From Bradyrhizobium sp. RP6 (GTDB lineage Bacteria; Pseudomonadota; Alphaproteobacteria; Rhizobiales; Xanthobacteraceae), in contig NZ_RQIT01000001.1 of NCBI RefSeq assembly GCF_003837805.1, forward strand, positions 310,001-374,000: a DNA stretch of 64,000 bases, read 5' to 3'. Below the pieces are notes generated by a model. The model was not told the DNA's origin, made no database searches, and was given only the letters and a program-made list of their open reading frames with translations. This document shows positions 39,668 through 48,780 of this stretch, piece after piece; within the stretch, counting starts at the first letter, position 1; every line of letters starts with the position of its first letter. The translations under genes were made by a program, and so were the position numbers.

Positions 39668-41613
39668 TGACCGCCGCCGTCGCCGTCGTCGATGAATTTC
39701 ATGAGGATACTGCGTATGAAGCACGGCTTCGCGCGCAGGTCCGTGAGATCATTGCGCAGAGCTTCAGTCCGCCGCCGAAGCTGACCGTCTCCGAATGGGC
39801 GGACGAATACCGCGTGCTGTCACCGGAAGCGTCGTCCGAGCCCGGCAAGTGGTCTACTGCGCGCGTCGAGCCGTCGCGCGGCATCATGGATGCCTTCGCC
39901 GATCCCGAGATCGAGATCATCACCTGTATGGTCGCGGCGCAGACGGTGAAGACGGAAGTCATCAACAACGTGGCTGGATTCCACGTCCATCTCGATCCTT
40001 GCCCGATGCTCATTCTGCAACCGACGTTGCAGATGGCCGAAGCCTACTCGAAGGATCGTCTCGCGCCGATGATCCGCGACACGCCTCCGCTCGCGGCGAA
40101 GCTCGGCAACAGCGCGCGCGATTCCGAAGACACGATCCTTCACAAGAAGTATGCGGGCGGCCATATCACCATGGCGGGCGCAAACTCACCTGCGTCGCTC
40201 GCCTCGCGACCGATCCGCATTCTGCTCTGCGACGAAGTTGATCGCTATGAGGCGAGCGCCGGTAAGGAAGGCGACCCCGTCTCGCTCGCTATCGAGCGCA
40301 CCACGACGTTCTGGAATCGCAAGATCGCGCTGGTCTCGACGCCGACGATCAAGGGCGCGTCGCGCATCGAGTCCTCGTATGAGGAAAGCGATCAGCGCCG
40401 GTTCTTCGTGCCTTGCCCAAAGTGCGGCCACATGCAGCATTTGCGCTGGGCGCAGGTCCGATGGCCCGACAACGATCCGCTCGCGGCACGCTATCACTGC
40501 GAATACACCGATCCCGACACCGGCGAACTGTGCGATCACGGATGGAGCGAGGCCGAGCGGCTGAAGGCGATCCAGCGCGGCGTGTGGATCGCCACGAAGC
40601 CCGAAGTGAAGGGCCACGCTGGCTTCCACCTGAACCGCATCGCCTCGCCCTGGCGCGCCCTTGGCGAGATGGTGCGCGACTTCGTGTTGGTGAAGAAGCA
40701 TCCCGAGCGTCTGAAGACCTGGGTGAACACGCGCCTCGCGGAGACGTGGGAAGAGCGCGGCGAACGCGCCAACCCGGATTCGATCTATGCCCGCCGCGAA
40801 GACTATGACGCCTCGATCATCCTCCCGAGCGGCGTCGGCTGCATCACCGCGTCCGTGGACATTCAGGACGACCGCGCCGAAGTCGAGTGGTGCGGTTGGG
40901 GGCAGGACGATGAATCGTGGTCGCTTGACTACAAGGTCCACTATGGCGCGCCGAACACTCCAGGCTTTTGGGAGGTCATCGACACCGCCTTGCTGCGCAC
41001 GTTCAAGCATCCGTCCGGCGTCGAGATGCGCGTAGAAGCGGCCTGCATCGACTCTGGCGGCCACTTCACGCAGCACGTCTACAACTTCGTGCGCCCCCGC
41101 ATTGCGCGGCGCGTCTACGCAATTAAGGGTATCGGCGGTCCTGGCCGTCCGATCTGGCCCGTGAAGGGCACCGTCAACAAGGCGAAGAACGTCACGATCT
41201 TCGTCCTGGGCGTCGATCAAGCCAAGGACATGCACTACAAGCGGCTCGAAGTGAAAGAGCCCGGCCCCGGATATTGCCATTACCCGCTGCTCGAAAACTA
41301 TGACAAGAAGTTCTTCGAGGGCCTGACGGCTGAAAAGGCCATCTTGAAGACCGATAGGCGCGGCTTCGTCACGAAGGAATGGCACAAGGTCCATCAGCGC
41401 AACGAACCGCTCGACCTCCGCGTCTATAACATCGCGGCGCGGCTCTCGCTGGGGATCAACATGGAGCGCCGTTTGATGGCTCTGCGCGCGGCGGCAGCGA
41501 ACGCGCTGAATGCGGCCCCGCAACAAGCCGTTCCGAATGCTGAACCCGCCCCGGCGGCTCCCCAGGCCGTTTTTGGGCGGCGTCGCATCCGCAGCCGTGG
41601 CGTTGAAAGTTAA
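39667..41613 (+). CDS. Large terminase subunit (GpA family)
   Basis: 648 residues. The ATPase domain has the lambda-A-type P-loop variant (MVAAQTVKTEVINN), Walker B-like IRILLCDEVDRYEASA, a zinc ribbon (VPCPKCGHMQHLRW... CEYTDPDTGELCDHGW) and the nuclease region (CITASVDIQDDRAEVEWCGWG...; ACIDSGGHFTQ). It packages DNA into the prohead and cuts it. The C-terminus is Ala/Pro-rich. This GpA-type protein indicates cos-type rather than headful packaging, in line with the Nu1-like partner. Confidence 0.95.
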   Translation: MTAAVAVVDEFHEDTAYEARLRAQVREIIAQSFSPPPKLTVSEWADEYRVLSPEASSEPGKWSTARVEPSRGIMDAFADPEIEIITCMVAAQTVKTEVINNVAGFHVHLDPCPMLILQPTLQMAEAYSKDRLAPMIRDTPPLAAKLGNSARDSEDTILHKKYAGGHITMAGANSPASLASRPIRILLCDEVDRYEASAGKEGDPVSLAIERTTTFWNRKIALVSTPTIKGASRIESSYEESDQRRFFVPCPKCGHMQHLRWAQVRWPDNDPLAARYHCEYTDPDTGELCDHGWSEAERLKAIQRGVWIATKPEVKGHAGFHLNRIASPWRALGEMVRDFVLVKKHPERLKTWVNTRLAETWEERGERANPDSIYARREDYDASIILPSGVGCITASVDIQDDRAEVEWCGWGQDDESWSLDYKVHYGAPNTPGFWEVIDTALLRTFKHPSGVEMRVEAACIDSGGHFTQHVYNFVRPRIARRVYAIKGIGGPGRPIWPVKGTVNKAKNVTIFVLGVDQAKDMHYKRLEVKEPGPGYCHYPLLENYDKKFFEGLTAEKAILKTDRRGFVTKEWHKVHQRNEPLDLRVYNIAARLSLGINMERRLMALRAAAANALNAAPQQAVPNAEPAPAAPQAVFGRRRIRSRGVES

Positions 41614-41628
41614 GAATTGAGCGGTTAG

Positions 41629-41892
41629 ATGAAAAGCATGATGACCGGAAAAGACGTGCGAGCCGCCCGAGTAGCGCTCGGCAAAATGTGGAAGCCCGGC
41701 GGCGGCCCGCTGACGGCGCAAGAGCTTGTGCGCGCCCTTGGTCTCTCCGAAGATCACGGCACGGACCATGTCTACAACATGGAGAAGGGCAAATCGGCCG
41801 TGTCCGGCACTATCGAGATGCTTTTGCGCATCTATCTCGCCGGTGGAGTGCCGCCCGACGATGTTGTGATCTTCAAAGACAAGTCGCGCTAA
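41629..41892 (+). CDS. Small HTH-like phage protein
   Basis: 87 residues: KDVRAARVALGKMWKPGGGPLTAQELVRALGLSEDHGTDHVYNMEKGKSAVSGTIEMLLRIYLAGGVPPDD. The order matches an XRE/Cro HTH with an insertion before the recognition helix. It lies between the terminase and gpW genes, where late regulators are not typical. ATG 41629 or 41641. Confidence 0.65.
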   Translation: MKSMMTGKDVRAARVALGKMWKPGGGPLTAQELVRALGLSEDHGTDHVYNMEKGKSAVSGTIEMLLRIYLAGGVPPDDVVIFKDKSR

Positions 41893-41944
41893 GGGCGACC
41901 GGAACGATCTCTTTCAAGCGGCCCATGTCCCGTAGCTTCGGGGC

Positions 41945-42151
41945 ATGGCAAAGACCGTCGAAGAGCAGCTTGAAGAGACCTTGAACTCGATCTCCACGGT
42001 CGAGCAGAGCGGTCAGCGTTACACGATCAAGGATCGTGAGCTTTGGCGCGCCGATCTGCGCCAACTCGATCAGCGCGCTCAGCGTCTCCAAAAGCAGGCC
42101 GAGCGTGCCAAGCGGGGCGGTCTCCGTATTCAGCGGGTGATCCCGCTGTGA
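41945..42151 (+). CDS. Head-tail joining protein (gpW-like)
   Basis: 68 residues, the length of lambda gpW. It begins AKTVEEQLEETLNSISTVEQSGQRYTIKDRELWRADLRQLDQRAQRLQK. gpW fills the portal opening after packaging. The order terminase-W-portal is the lambda order. Its TGA overlaps the portal GTG. Confidence 0.85.
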   Translation: MAKTVEEQLEETLNSISTVEQSGQRYTIKDRELWRADLRQLDQRAQRLQKQAERAKRGGLRIQRVIPL

Positions 42152-43761
42152 TTAAGCCCGTCGCCCCGACCCTGATGGACCGCTTTCTGGCGGGCGTCGC
42201 ACCCAACTTCGCGACGCGCCGCTATCATGCGCGCCTCTCGCTCAACTATATGGGCCAATACGCCGGTGCGAAATCGAACCGCGCTGCCCTGAAGGCGTGG
42301 AAGACGCATCCCGGTTCGGCCGATTCCGACTCGCTGGGCGATCTCCCGGCGCTGCGCAGCCGCTCGCGCGATCTCGGCCGCAACAACCCCATCGCCGCCG
42401 GTGCGAAGCAGACTTCCAAGAGCAACGTCGTCGGCACCGGCCTGCGCGTGCGCTCGAAGCTGAACCCGAAGCTGCTCGGCCTCTCGCCGGAAGCCGCCGA
42501 GTTGTGGGAGCGCAAGGCCGAGACGCTGTTCGACCTTTGGGCGCAGTCCAAGCTCTGCGACATCACGCTCACGCAGAACTTCTATGAGCTTCAGGGCCTC
42601 GTTTTCAACGCGGTGTTCGAGTCCGGCGACACGTTCGTCCTGCGCCGCGTGCCGAAGCGTCCGAACGCCGTTGTGCCGCTCGCCCTCAACGTGATCGAGG
42701 CCGACCGCGTCGCCACGCCGACCGAGTTGCAAGGCGAGTACCTGATCCGCGACGGCGTCAAGATCGACGAAGACGGCGCGCCGGTCAGCTATTTCGTGCT
42801 CAATGAGCATCCCGGCGAGCGCGTGACGTACACCGTCAACGGCTTCACGGAGGTCCCGGCCTTCGGCAAGAAGTCCGGCGAGCAGATGGTGCTCCATATC
42901 TTCGAGCGCATGCGTCCCGGCCTGAACCGTGGCATTCCGCAGCTTGCCCCTGTCATCGAAATCCTGAAGCAACTCGACCGCTACAGCGAAGCCGAGTTGA
43001 TGAAGGCCGTCGTGTCGTCGTTCTTCACCGTCTTCCTGAAGACCCAGGGCGACGATGGTATCGCACCGGCCATTCAGGGCGCGTATCCCGGCATGGGCTC
43101 GAACGAAGTCACGATGGGACCGGGCACCATCGTTGACATCGGCACCGACGAAGAGATTCAGACGGCGCAGCCCGCGAATACCGCGAACTTCGACCCGTTC
43201 TTCCAATCTGTCGTGAGGCAGATCGGCGTCGCGCTGTCGATCCCCTTCGAACTGCTCATGATGCACTTCACGGCGAGCTACAGCGCGTCGAGGGCGTCTC
43301 TGGAAATGGCAGCACAGTTCTTCCGCGACCGCCGTACCTGGCTGGTCCGCAATTTCTGCGCGCCCGTTTACGAGTGGTTCCTGACCGACGCGATCAACGC
43401 TGGCCTGATCGACGCTCCCGGCTTCTTCAACGATCCCGTGAAGCGTGCCGCGTGGCTCGGCGCTCAGTGGATCGGTCCCGCGCGGATCATTCTCGACCCG
43501 CTCAAGGAATGGAAGGCCGAGACGGAGGCCGTCAACCTGGGCGCTCGCACCATCGAAGCCGTGATCATCGAGCGCGGCGGCGACGACTTCGAGCAGACCA
43601 CGGCGCAGCGTGCTCGCGAGCATCAGGCCCGTGCGGCGGCGAAGCTCGAACCTGAAATCCTCGCGCCGTCCGGCATGGGCTCGCAAGTCAAGGAAGACGT
43701 GAGCGAACGCGAAGACGACGACGAACCCCCGACGCCGAAGAAGCCCGAGAAGAAGCAATGA
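42148..43761 (+). CDS. Portal protein (lambda family)
   Basis: 537 residues. Lambda-type portal signature: DLGRNNPIAAGAKQTSKSNVVGTGLRVRSK near the start, FESGDTFVLRR, NVIEADRVATP, QMVLHIFERMRPGLNRGIPQLAPVIEILKQLDRYSEAELMKAVVSS and LLMMHFTASYSASRASLEMAAQFFRDRRTWLV. It forms the dodecameric DNA gate of the head. The GTG start (42148) overlaps gpW's stop; the acidic/Lys-rich C-terminus overlaps the protease gene by four bases. Confidence 0.95.
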   Translation: MIKPVAPTLMDRFLAGVAPNFATRRYHARLSLNYMGQYAGAKSNRAALKAWKTHPGSADSDSLGDLPALRSRSRDLGRNNPIAAGAKQTSKSNVVGTGLRVRSKLNPKLLGLSPEAAELWERKAETLFDLWAQSKLCDITLTQNFYELQGLVFNAVFESGDTFVLRRVPKRPNAVVPLALNVIEADRVATPTELQGEYLIRDGVKIDEDGAPVSYFVLNEHPGERVTYTVNGFTEVPAFGKKSGEQMVLHIFERMRPGLNRGIPQLAPVIEILKQLDRYSEAELMKAVVSSFFTVFLKTQGDDGIAPAIQGAYPGMGSNEVTMGPGTIVDIGTDEEIQTAQPANTANFDPFFQSVVRQIGVALSIPFELLMMHFTASYSASRASLEMAAQFFRDRRTWLVRNFCAPVYEWFLTDAINAGLIDAPGFFNDPVKRAAWLGAQWIGPARIILDPLKEWKAETEAVNLGARTIEAVIIERGGDDFEQTTAQRAREHQARAAAKLEPEILAPSGMGSQVKEDVSEREDDDEPPTPKKPEKKQ

Positions 43762-45089
43762 CCTTCAACGTCCGCAATCCGCTGATCTTCGACGCCGCGC
43801 TCACGGCGAATTGGGCTATGGAAGAAGGGGCTCTGCGCCAGATCATGGAGATCGCCGCGCGCGAGAACCAAATCACTCCGCAGATGCTCGAAGCCTATCG
43901 CGGCCAAGAGCTTGAGCGTTCCGAGCGCGCGACCCGGCGCGGCAATGTCGCCGTGATCGACGTGGCTGGCCCCTTGTTCAAGCGCGCCAACCTCATGACG
44001 ACGTTCTGCGGCGCGACCGCATACGAGACCGTTCGCCGCGACCTTCAGGCTGCGATGGACAACGCCTCGATCACGGCGATCCTGCTCAACATCCACTCGC
44101 CTGGGGGCGAGGCTGCGGGCGTTGCGGAGCTTGCCACGGCGATCAACGAAGTGCGCGGCCGTAAGCGCATCGTCTCCTATGCAGGCGATCAGGCGGCCTC
44201 CGCTGCGTTCTGGCTGGGCACTGCGTCTGACGAGTTCATTATCGGCCCGACCGCAGCGCTCGGCTCCATGGGCGTCGTCGCTGGCTACCGCGATACGTCT
44301 GCGCAGGACGCGGCGCGCGGCATCAAGACCATCGAGTTCGTGTCTTCGCAGTCGCCCTACAAGCGCGTGGACATCAATACCCAGGAAGGCCGCGACCGCG
44401 TTCAGGCGCGCGTCGACTCAATGGCCGCCGTGTTCGTCGAGACGGTCGCGAAGTATCGCGGCGTGAGCGTCGAACATGCACTCGAACATTTCGGGCAGGG
44501 CGATGTCCTGATCGGCAAGGCGGCAGTCGATGCCGGAATGGCCGATGGCATCGCCACGTTCGAACAGGTTCTCGCGAGCTTGGCTCGCGGCGAAAGTCCG
44601 AAGGCTTCCTTCGGTTTTAACCCGGCCGCGTCCGGCCAAAGTGGAGAAGTCGAAATGAACGATGCTGAAAAGGCTGCATTCGCAGCGCAGGTTCGCGCTG
44701 AGATGCAGGCCGAGATCGATGCCAAGGCGAAGGCGGATGCCGAAGCCAAGGCGAAGGCCGACGCGGAAGCCGCCGCTGCCGCCGAAGCCGCCGCGAAGGA
44801 CCCCGTCGTGGTCGAGCGTAAGCGCGTGACCGAGATCATGGGCCTGACCCTGCCGGGTTACGAAGCCGCTGCGCAGAAGGCTATCGAAACGGGCTCTTCG
44901 GCTCATGAGTTCTCGGCCATGATCGTGGCTGCTGAAAAGGCCAAGCGCACCGAGCGCGCCGCTGACATCAAGACGGACACCGAAGCCAACGCTGGCGTCG
45001 CTCCGTCCCAGGGTCAGGAAAAGGCGCAGGGCGACGAAGCCGCAGTCAACGCAATTCTCGGCGCGATGAAGCTCGCGTCCGGCAACTAA
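43758..45089 (+). CDS. S49-family head maturation protease fused to scaffold
   Basis: 443 residues. The N-terminal S49/SppA-like protease (NVAVIDVAGPLFKRANLM..., ILLNIHSPGGEAAGVAELA, catalytic Ser148 in GDQAASAAFWLG, GPTAALGSMGVVAG) is followed by an Ala/Lys/Glu-rich helical scaffold region from residue ~300. This is the lambda gpC layout. The scaffold half can also be made alone from an internal start (44655). It processes and shapes the prohead. Confidence 0.93.
   Translation: MTFNVRNPLIFDAALTANWAMEEGALRQIMEIAARENQITPQMLEAYRGQELERSERATRRGNVAVIDVAGPLFKRANLMTTFCGATAYETVRRDLQAAMDNASITAILLNIHSPGGEAAGVAELATAINEVRGRKRIVSYAGDQAASAAFWLGTASDEFIIGPTAALGSMGVVAGYRDTSAQDAARGIKTIEFVSSQSPYKRVDINTQEGRDRVQARVDSMAAVFVETVAKYRGVSVEHALEHFGQGDVLIGKAAVDAGMADGIATFEQVLASLARGESPKASFGFNPAASGQSGEVEMNDAEKAAFAAQVRAEMQAEIDAKAKADAEAKAKADAEAAAAAEAAAKDPVVVERKRVTEIMGLTLPGYEAAAQKAIETGSSAHEFSAMIVAAEKAKRTERAADIKTDTEANAGVAPSQGQEKAQGDEAAVNAILGAMKLASGN
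44655..45089 (+). CDS. Nested in-frame scaffold protein (Nu3-like)
   Basis: An ATG at 44655, in frame with the protease gene, is preceded by GGAGAAG eight bases upstream. It begins NDAEKAAFAAQVRAEMQAEIDAK. The product would be the 144-residue scaffold alone, as lambda Nu3 is made within gene C. It shares the stop with the protease. Confidence 0.65.
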   Translation: MNDAEKAAFAAQVRAEMQAEIDAKAKADAEAKAKADAEAAAAAEAAAKDPVVVERKRVTEIMGLTLPGYEAAAQKAIETGSSAHEFSAMIVAAEKAKRTERAADIKTDTEANAGVAPSQGQEKAQGDEAAVNAILGAMKLASGN

Positions 45090-45101
45090 GGAGCCGCAAC
45101 G

Positions 45102-45464
45102 GTGGCGAAGTTTGAGAACGAAGGCGCATACGTCCCGAGCGTGCTGATGCTCGGCCACCACCGCGCCCGCAAGGTGACGATCAAGGCGGGCGCTGGCGTC
45201 CTGGGCCGTGGCACCGTGCTCGGCCAGATCACGGCCGACAAGAAGTACCTCAAGTCGATTGCTGCGGCCAACGATGGCTCGCAAGTGCCCGACGCGATCC
45301 TCAGTGCGGATGTCGATGCGACGGCCGCTGACGTGGAGGCCATCGTCTACATCGCTGGCGAAGTCGATCAGGACAAGCTGATCCTCGGCGCCGGACACAC
45401 CCTCGGATCGGTGGATGCGGTCTTCCGCACGAAGTCGATCTGGCTCGTTAAGCCGATGGGCTAA
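45102..45464 (+). CDS. Head decoration protein (gpD-like)
   Basis: 120 residues: ENEGAYVPSVLMLGHHRARKVTIKAGAGVLGRGTVLGQITADKKYLKSIAAANDGSQVPDAILSADVDAT, with a beta-rich fold like lambda gpD, which caps capsid three-fold sites and stabilises the full head. GTG start behind AGGAG. Located between scaffold and capsid genes as in lambda. Confidence 0.88.
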   Translation: MAKFENEGAYVPSVLMLGHHRARKVTIKAGAGVLGRGTVLGQITADKKYLKSIAAANDGSQVPDAILSADVDATAADVEAIVYIAGEVDQDKLILGAGHTLGSVDAVFRTKSIWLVKPMG

Positions 45465-45502
45465 CCGAGACAACCTCGAAGAAAGCAACGGGAAGCCCTA
45501 CT

Positions 45503-46561
45503 ATGGACCTCTTTTCGACCACCGCCCTCAACCGTGTTGTCGAGGAACTGCCGCTCAACCCGGCGTTCTTCCTCAACACGTTCTTCACGGTCGCCGAGAC
45601 CTCGAACACCGAAGACATCAAGTTCGATTCGGTCAAGGGTCGTCGCCTGATCTCGCCGCTCGTCTCGCCCATCGTCGCGGGCAAGGTGATCCGCGAGAAG
45701 GGCTACAAGACTCAGTCGCTCGCACCGGCCTACATCAAGGACAAGCGCGTCTTCAAGCCGAGCGGCCAGTTCAAGCGCCGCGCTGGCGAGAAGATCGGAG
45801 GCTCCCTGTCTCCCGAGCAGCGTCTTGCTGCGTCCATCGGCTTCGCCGTGAGCGAGCAGTTGGATATGTGGACCCGCCGCCTGGAGGTCATGTCGGCCGA
45901 AGTTCTGCGTACCGGCAAGCTCGTCCTGAAGGGCGACGACTATCCCGAGCAGCTTGTCGATTTCGGTCGCGATGCCGAACTGAGCATCGTCCTGACCGGC
46001 ACCGACAAGTGGGACAACGCCGCCGTCAACCCGCTCGACGACATCGAGGATTGGGGTCAGATGATCTTCGATCATTCGTCGCTGACCTGCCGTGACGTGA
46101 TCATGGCGAGCGACGTGTGGAAGACCATCCGCGCCAAGCTGGCCGGTCCCGACACCGATGCGGTCGCCAAGGCGATGCGTCTTCAGATCGACATGACCAA
46201 GGCGACCCTGGAGTCGGCCCGTGCGTCGCTCGGCCCGATCCTGATCACCCCCGGCATCCGTCTGGTCGCTCAGTTCGGCGACTACCGCCTGTGGGTCCAC
46301 GCCGACAAGTACGTCGATCCGCTCGACGGCGTCGAGAAGGACGTGCTCCCGGCCGGTGAAGTCGTCATGGCTTCGCGCGAGATCGAGGGCGTCCGTCACT
46401 TCGGCGCGATCATGGACCTGAAGGCCGGTCTTCAGCCCCGCGACTTCTTCGTGAAGTCTTGGGAGGAAGAGGACCCGTCCGTGCGGTACATCCTCGGTCA
46501 GTCCGCCCCGCTGATCGCGCCCTATCGCGTGAACGGCACCCTGGGCGCGAAGGTGAAGTAA
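45503..46561 (+). CDS. Major capsid protein (gpE family)
   Basis: 352 residues. It begins MDLFSTTALNRVVEELPLNPAFFLNTFF and includes FDSVKGRRLISPLVSP, LAASIGFAVSEQLDMWTRRLEVMSAEVLRTGKLVL and the conserved C-terminal IEGVRHFGAIMDLKAGLQPRDFFVKSWEEEDPSVRYILGQSAPLIAP, all typical of lambda-E type HK97-fold shells. Strongly expressed in the lytic phase. Its stop overlaps the next ATG (TAATG). Confidence 0.95.
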   Translation: MDLFSTTALNRVVEELPLNPAFFLNTFFTVAETSNTEDIKFDSVKGRRLISPLVSPIVAGKVIREKGYKTQSLAPAYIKDKRVFKPSGQFKRRAGEKIGGSLSPEQRLAASIGFAVSEQLDMWTRRLEVMSAEVLRTGKLVLKGDDYPEQLVDFGRDAELSIVLTGTDKWDNAAVNPLDDIEDWGQMIFDHSSLTCRDVIMASDVWKTIRAKLAGPDTDAVAKAMRLQIDMTKATLESARASLGPILITPGIRLVAQFGDYRLWVHADKYVDPLDGVEKDVLPAGEVVMASREIEGVRHFGAIMDLKAGLQPRDFFVKSWEEEDPSVRYILGQSAPLIAPYRVNGTLGAKVK

Positions 46562-47004
46562 TGCCGATCTATCGCGGCCTCGTAACGATCAAGCGTGACG
46601 GGCGGTATCTTCCGCCCGGCACGCCCATCGAAATGAGCGAGAATGAAGCGAAAGCCCTCGGGCCTGCTCGCGTCAAGCTCGCTGACGATCTGGTCTCGGC
46701 CGTCGCCGAGATCGCTCTGGAATCGGCCAGCACGCTCGCTGGTGTCGAGTCCGCCGGTGATGCCCCCGGCGACGCGCCGTCCGCTGATGAAGTCCCTCCC
46801 GCCTCGCATCAGACGGACGGCGCGAGCACTCGCGTCGTGGACATCGCGTCCGCAATCGACCTGCTCGACGAAAAGAAGGACTTCTTCAAGTCCGGTCAGC
46901 GTCAGGGCAAGCCGAAGCAGAAGCCGATTGAAGAGATCGTCGGGTTCGATGTCACCGACGAAGAGATCGACGCGGCTCTCGCGCTGCGCGCCTCGGGCGT
47001 CTGA
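46561..47004 (+). CDS. Head completion-region protein (FI position)
   Basis: 147 residues. N-terminal IYRGLVTIKRDGRYLPPGTPIEMSENEAKALGPARVKLADD is a small beta-containing domain. A disordered Ala/Pro-rich middle and a helical end (EEIVGFDVTDEEIDAALALRASG) follow. It occupies the gpFI position between capsid and FII, but sequence likeness is not clear. Coupled on both sides by start/stop overlaps. Confidence 0.65.
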   Translation: MPIYRGLVTIKRDGRYLPPGTPIEMSENEAKALGPARVKLADDLVSAVAEIALESASTLAGVESAGDAPGDAPSADEVPPASHQTDGASTRVVDIASAIDLLDEKKDFFKSGQRQGKPKQKPIEEIVGFDVTDEEIDAALALRASGV

Positions 47005-47357
47005 TGCCGGTCGAGACCGACAACGATCTGTTGATCTTCCTCAACCCCGACGAGTTCGGGGTTGAGGCGCGTTATGTGAGCCGCGACCCAGCCGTCGAGC
47101 CCAAGGACATTCCTGGGCAGTTCGACGACGAAGGCAGCAATTGGAATCCGAACCGTTGGAACGGGACGCAATTCCAGATGCAGATGGGTGCGAGCGTCAC
47201 TTCCACCGGCCCGACGTTTCTCTGCCGCACGTCCGATCTGCTCAAGGGCGGTCGCAAGGGCGAGAAGCTGACCATCAAGGGCGAAGAGTATCGGATCGAG
47301 GACAAGCGACCGGACGGCACCGGCCTGACCTTGCTCTTGCTCATGGCGAACGACTGA
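47004..47357 (+). CDS. Head-tail attachment protein (gpFII-like)
   Basis: 117 residues: ETDNDLLIFLNPDEFGVEARYVSRDPAVEPKDIPGQFDD, then LCRTSDLLKGGRKGEKLTIKGEEYRIEDKRPDGTGLTLLLL, matching the compact beta-barrel of lambda FII (Phage_attach). It joins the filled head to the tail. The order E-FI-FII is preserved. Confidence 0.8.
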   Translation: MPVETDNDLLIFLNPDEFGVEARYVSRDPAVEPKDIPGQFDDEGSNWNPNRWNGTQFQMQMGASVTSTGPTFLCRTSDLLKGGRKGEKLTIKGEEYRIEDKRPDGTGLTLLLLMAND

Positions 47358-47358
47358 C

Positions 47359-47886
47359 ATGGCGCATCCCCGCAAGCGTATCCGCGAAGCGTTTCGAGCC
47401 CGGCTCGCCGAGAGTGTTGACGGCGAGTACCGCACGGCCGCGCAGAGCCGCGTGTATGCGAGCCGGATGGCTCCCGTGAGCGAGGAAGAGTTGAAAGAGG
47501 ATGGCCCGGCCATTCTCGTCTACGCGCGCATGGAGAAGTACAATCCCGAGAAGGACTACGGGGTGGAGGGCGACGCGACCTATATCGAGCGCGAATTGAC
47601 GCTTGTCACGGAGGCCATGCTGCTCGGCGGCGAGACCGTTGACGACAAGCTCGACGACATCGCAGAGCAGATGGAGGCCGCGTTCGAGGGCTTCGTGATC
47701 CCCGGCTTCGAGTCCGCCCGCATGCGGCTGCTCGAGTCCGACATCGACGTGATCACCGATCAGGTCAAGCGTCCCGTTGGCGCAATCGGCCTCGTTTGGC
47801 AGATCATCTATCGCACCGAATGGCGACCGCGCGCCACGGCCAACGACATTGACGCCGCAATGGCGGACTTCCTGGCGGGCAGGTAA
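47359..47886 (+). CDS. Tail terminator/minor tail protein (gpU-like position)
   Basis: 175 residues. RKRIREAFRARLAESVDGEYRTAAQSRVYASRMAPVSEEELKEDGPAILVYARMEKY, then a helix-rich middle (DKLDDIAEQMEAAFEG) and VGAIGLVWQIIYRTEWRP at the end, as in lambda U-type terminators that cap the tail tube. It is the last head-side gene before the P2-type baseplate set, so it marks the module junction. Confidence 0.7.
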   Translation: MAHPRKRIREAFRARLAESVDGEYRTAAQSRVYASRMAPVSEEELKEDGPAILVYARMEKYNPEKDYGVEGDATYIERELTLVTEAMLLGGETVDDKLDDIAEQMEAAFEGFVIPGFESARMRLLESDIDVITDQVKRPVGAIGLVWQIIYRTEWRPRATANDIDAAMADFLAGR

Positions 47887-47888
47887 TC

Positions 47889-48722
47889 ATGGTCAAGTTT
47901 CTCCGCGATCCCGCGAGCACCGGCGGCGTTGCCGATCCCGAAGCGACGGACATCGACCGGCGAGCGCAGGATGTCGTCAAGTTCGGCAAGATCAAGGAAG
48001 TGGACTACAAGCGCCAGCCCCCGGCCTATCGCGTCCTGATCGGTGACGAGAACGACGAAGACAATCACAACATCACGGATTGGCTCCCGGCTGGCGGCAT
48101 GCGGGCGAAGGGCGACCGCGAGACGCACTTCCTTGAGAAGGGCGAGAAGGTCGTGCTGCTCGCGGAGGGCGGCGAGCTTGCGACCGCGCAGGTCTACCCG
48201 GCGGGCACGTACACGCCCGAGAACGAAGACGAGAAGGAAACGACCGACAAGGCGGGCGTCTGGCGCAAAATCTTCGCAAAGCCCAAGAGCCAAAATGGCG
48301 AGGGCGGTGAAGGTGGCGAGGGCGGCGGTGAAGGTGGCGAAGGCGGCGAAGGCGGCGAGGAAGGCGAGGAAGACGAAATCCTTGGCGAGATCAGCTATGA
48401 CCGCAACACCGGCGATTGGCTGATCAAGGGCATCAAGAACAAAGGCTCAATCACGCTCGAAGGCTCGGGCTGTAAGATGGTCATGAAGGACGGCACGATC
48501 ACGTTCACTGCGAAGAACTTCAAGGTCGAGATGGAAGAGAACGTCGAGATCGAGGCGGAAGACACGATCAAGACGAAGACGGGTCAGTCGCTCCATGAGG
48601 CCGATGTCTTCGCGGTCGCGGCTATGACCTACGTGGGCCTTGATGATCCGAGTGAGCGTCCGCCCATCAAGGTCATGACCGAAGCTGGCCCGGCGAAGAA
48701 AGCCTTCTCGAAGCCCGGCTGA
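47889..48722 (+). CDS. Baseplate spike/assembly protein V with Gly-Glu linker
   Basis: 277 residues. The N-terminal OB-like domain (DVVKFGKIKEVDYKRQPPAYRVLIGD... WLPAGGMRAKGDRETHFLEKGEKVVLLAEGGELATAQVYPAG) is gpV-like. A low-complexity Gly/Glu linker (136-163, built from GEG/EGG) interrupts it, then a beta-helix spike (SYDRNTGDWLIKGIKNKGSITLEGSGCKMVMKDGTITFTAKNFKVEM). P2 gpV forms the membrane-piercing tip. The linker, encoded by imperfect nine-base repeats, is unusual. Confidence 0.88.
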   Translation: MVKFLRDPASTGGVADPEATDIDRRAQDVVKFGKIKEVDYKRQPPAYRVLIGDENDEDNHNITDWLPAGGMRAKGDRETHFLEKGEKVVLLAEGGELATAQVYPAGTYTPENEDEKETTDKAGVWRKIFAKPKSQNGEGGEGGEGGGEGGEGGEGGEEGEEDEILGEISYDRNTGDWLIKGIKNKGSITLEGSGCKMVMKDGTITFTAKNFKVEMEENVEIEAEDTIKTKTGQSLHEADVFAVAAMTYVGLDDPSERPPIKVMTEAGPAKKAFSKPG

Positions 48723-48780
48723 CAATAGGGCGACCGGATCAGTCTGTAAGCGACCGTGCCGACGCGGCACGGTGCGCCTT

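Noticed and set aside
42130..43758. 542-codon open frame on the minus strand opposite the portal gene
   Set aside because: The portal protein has clear family motifs; the opposite frame has none and is explained by codon bias.
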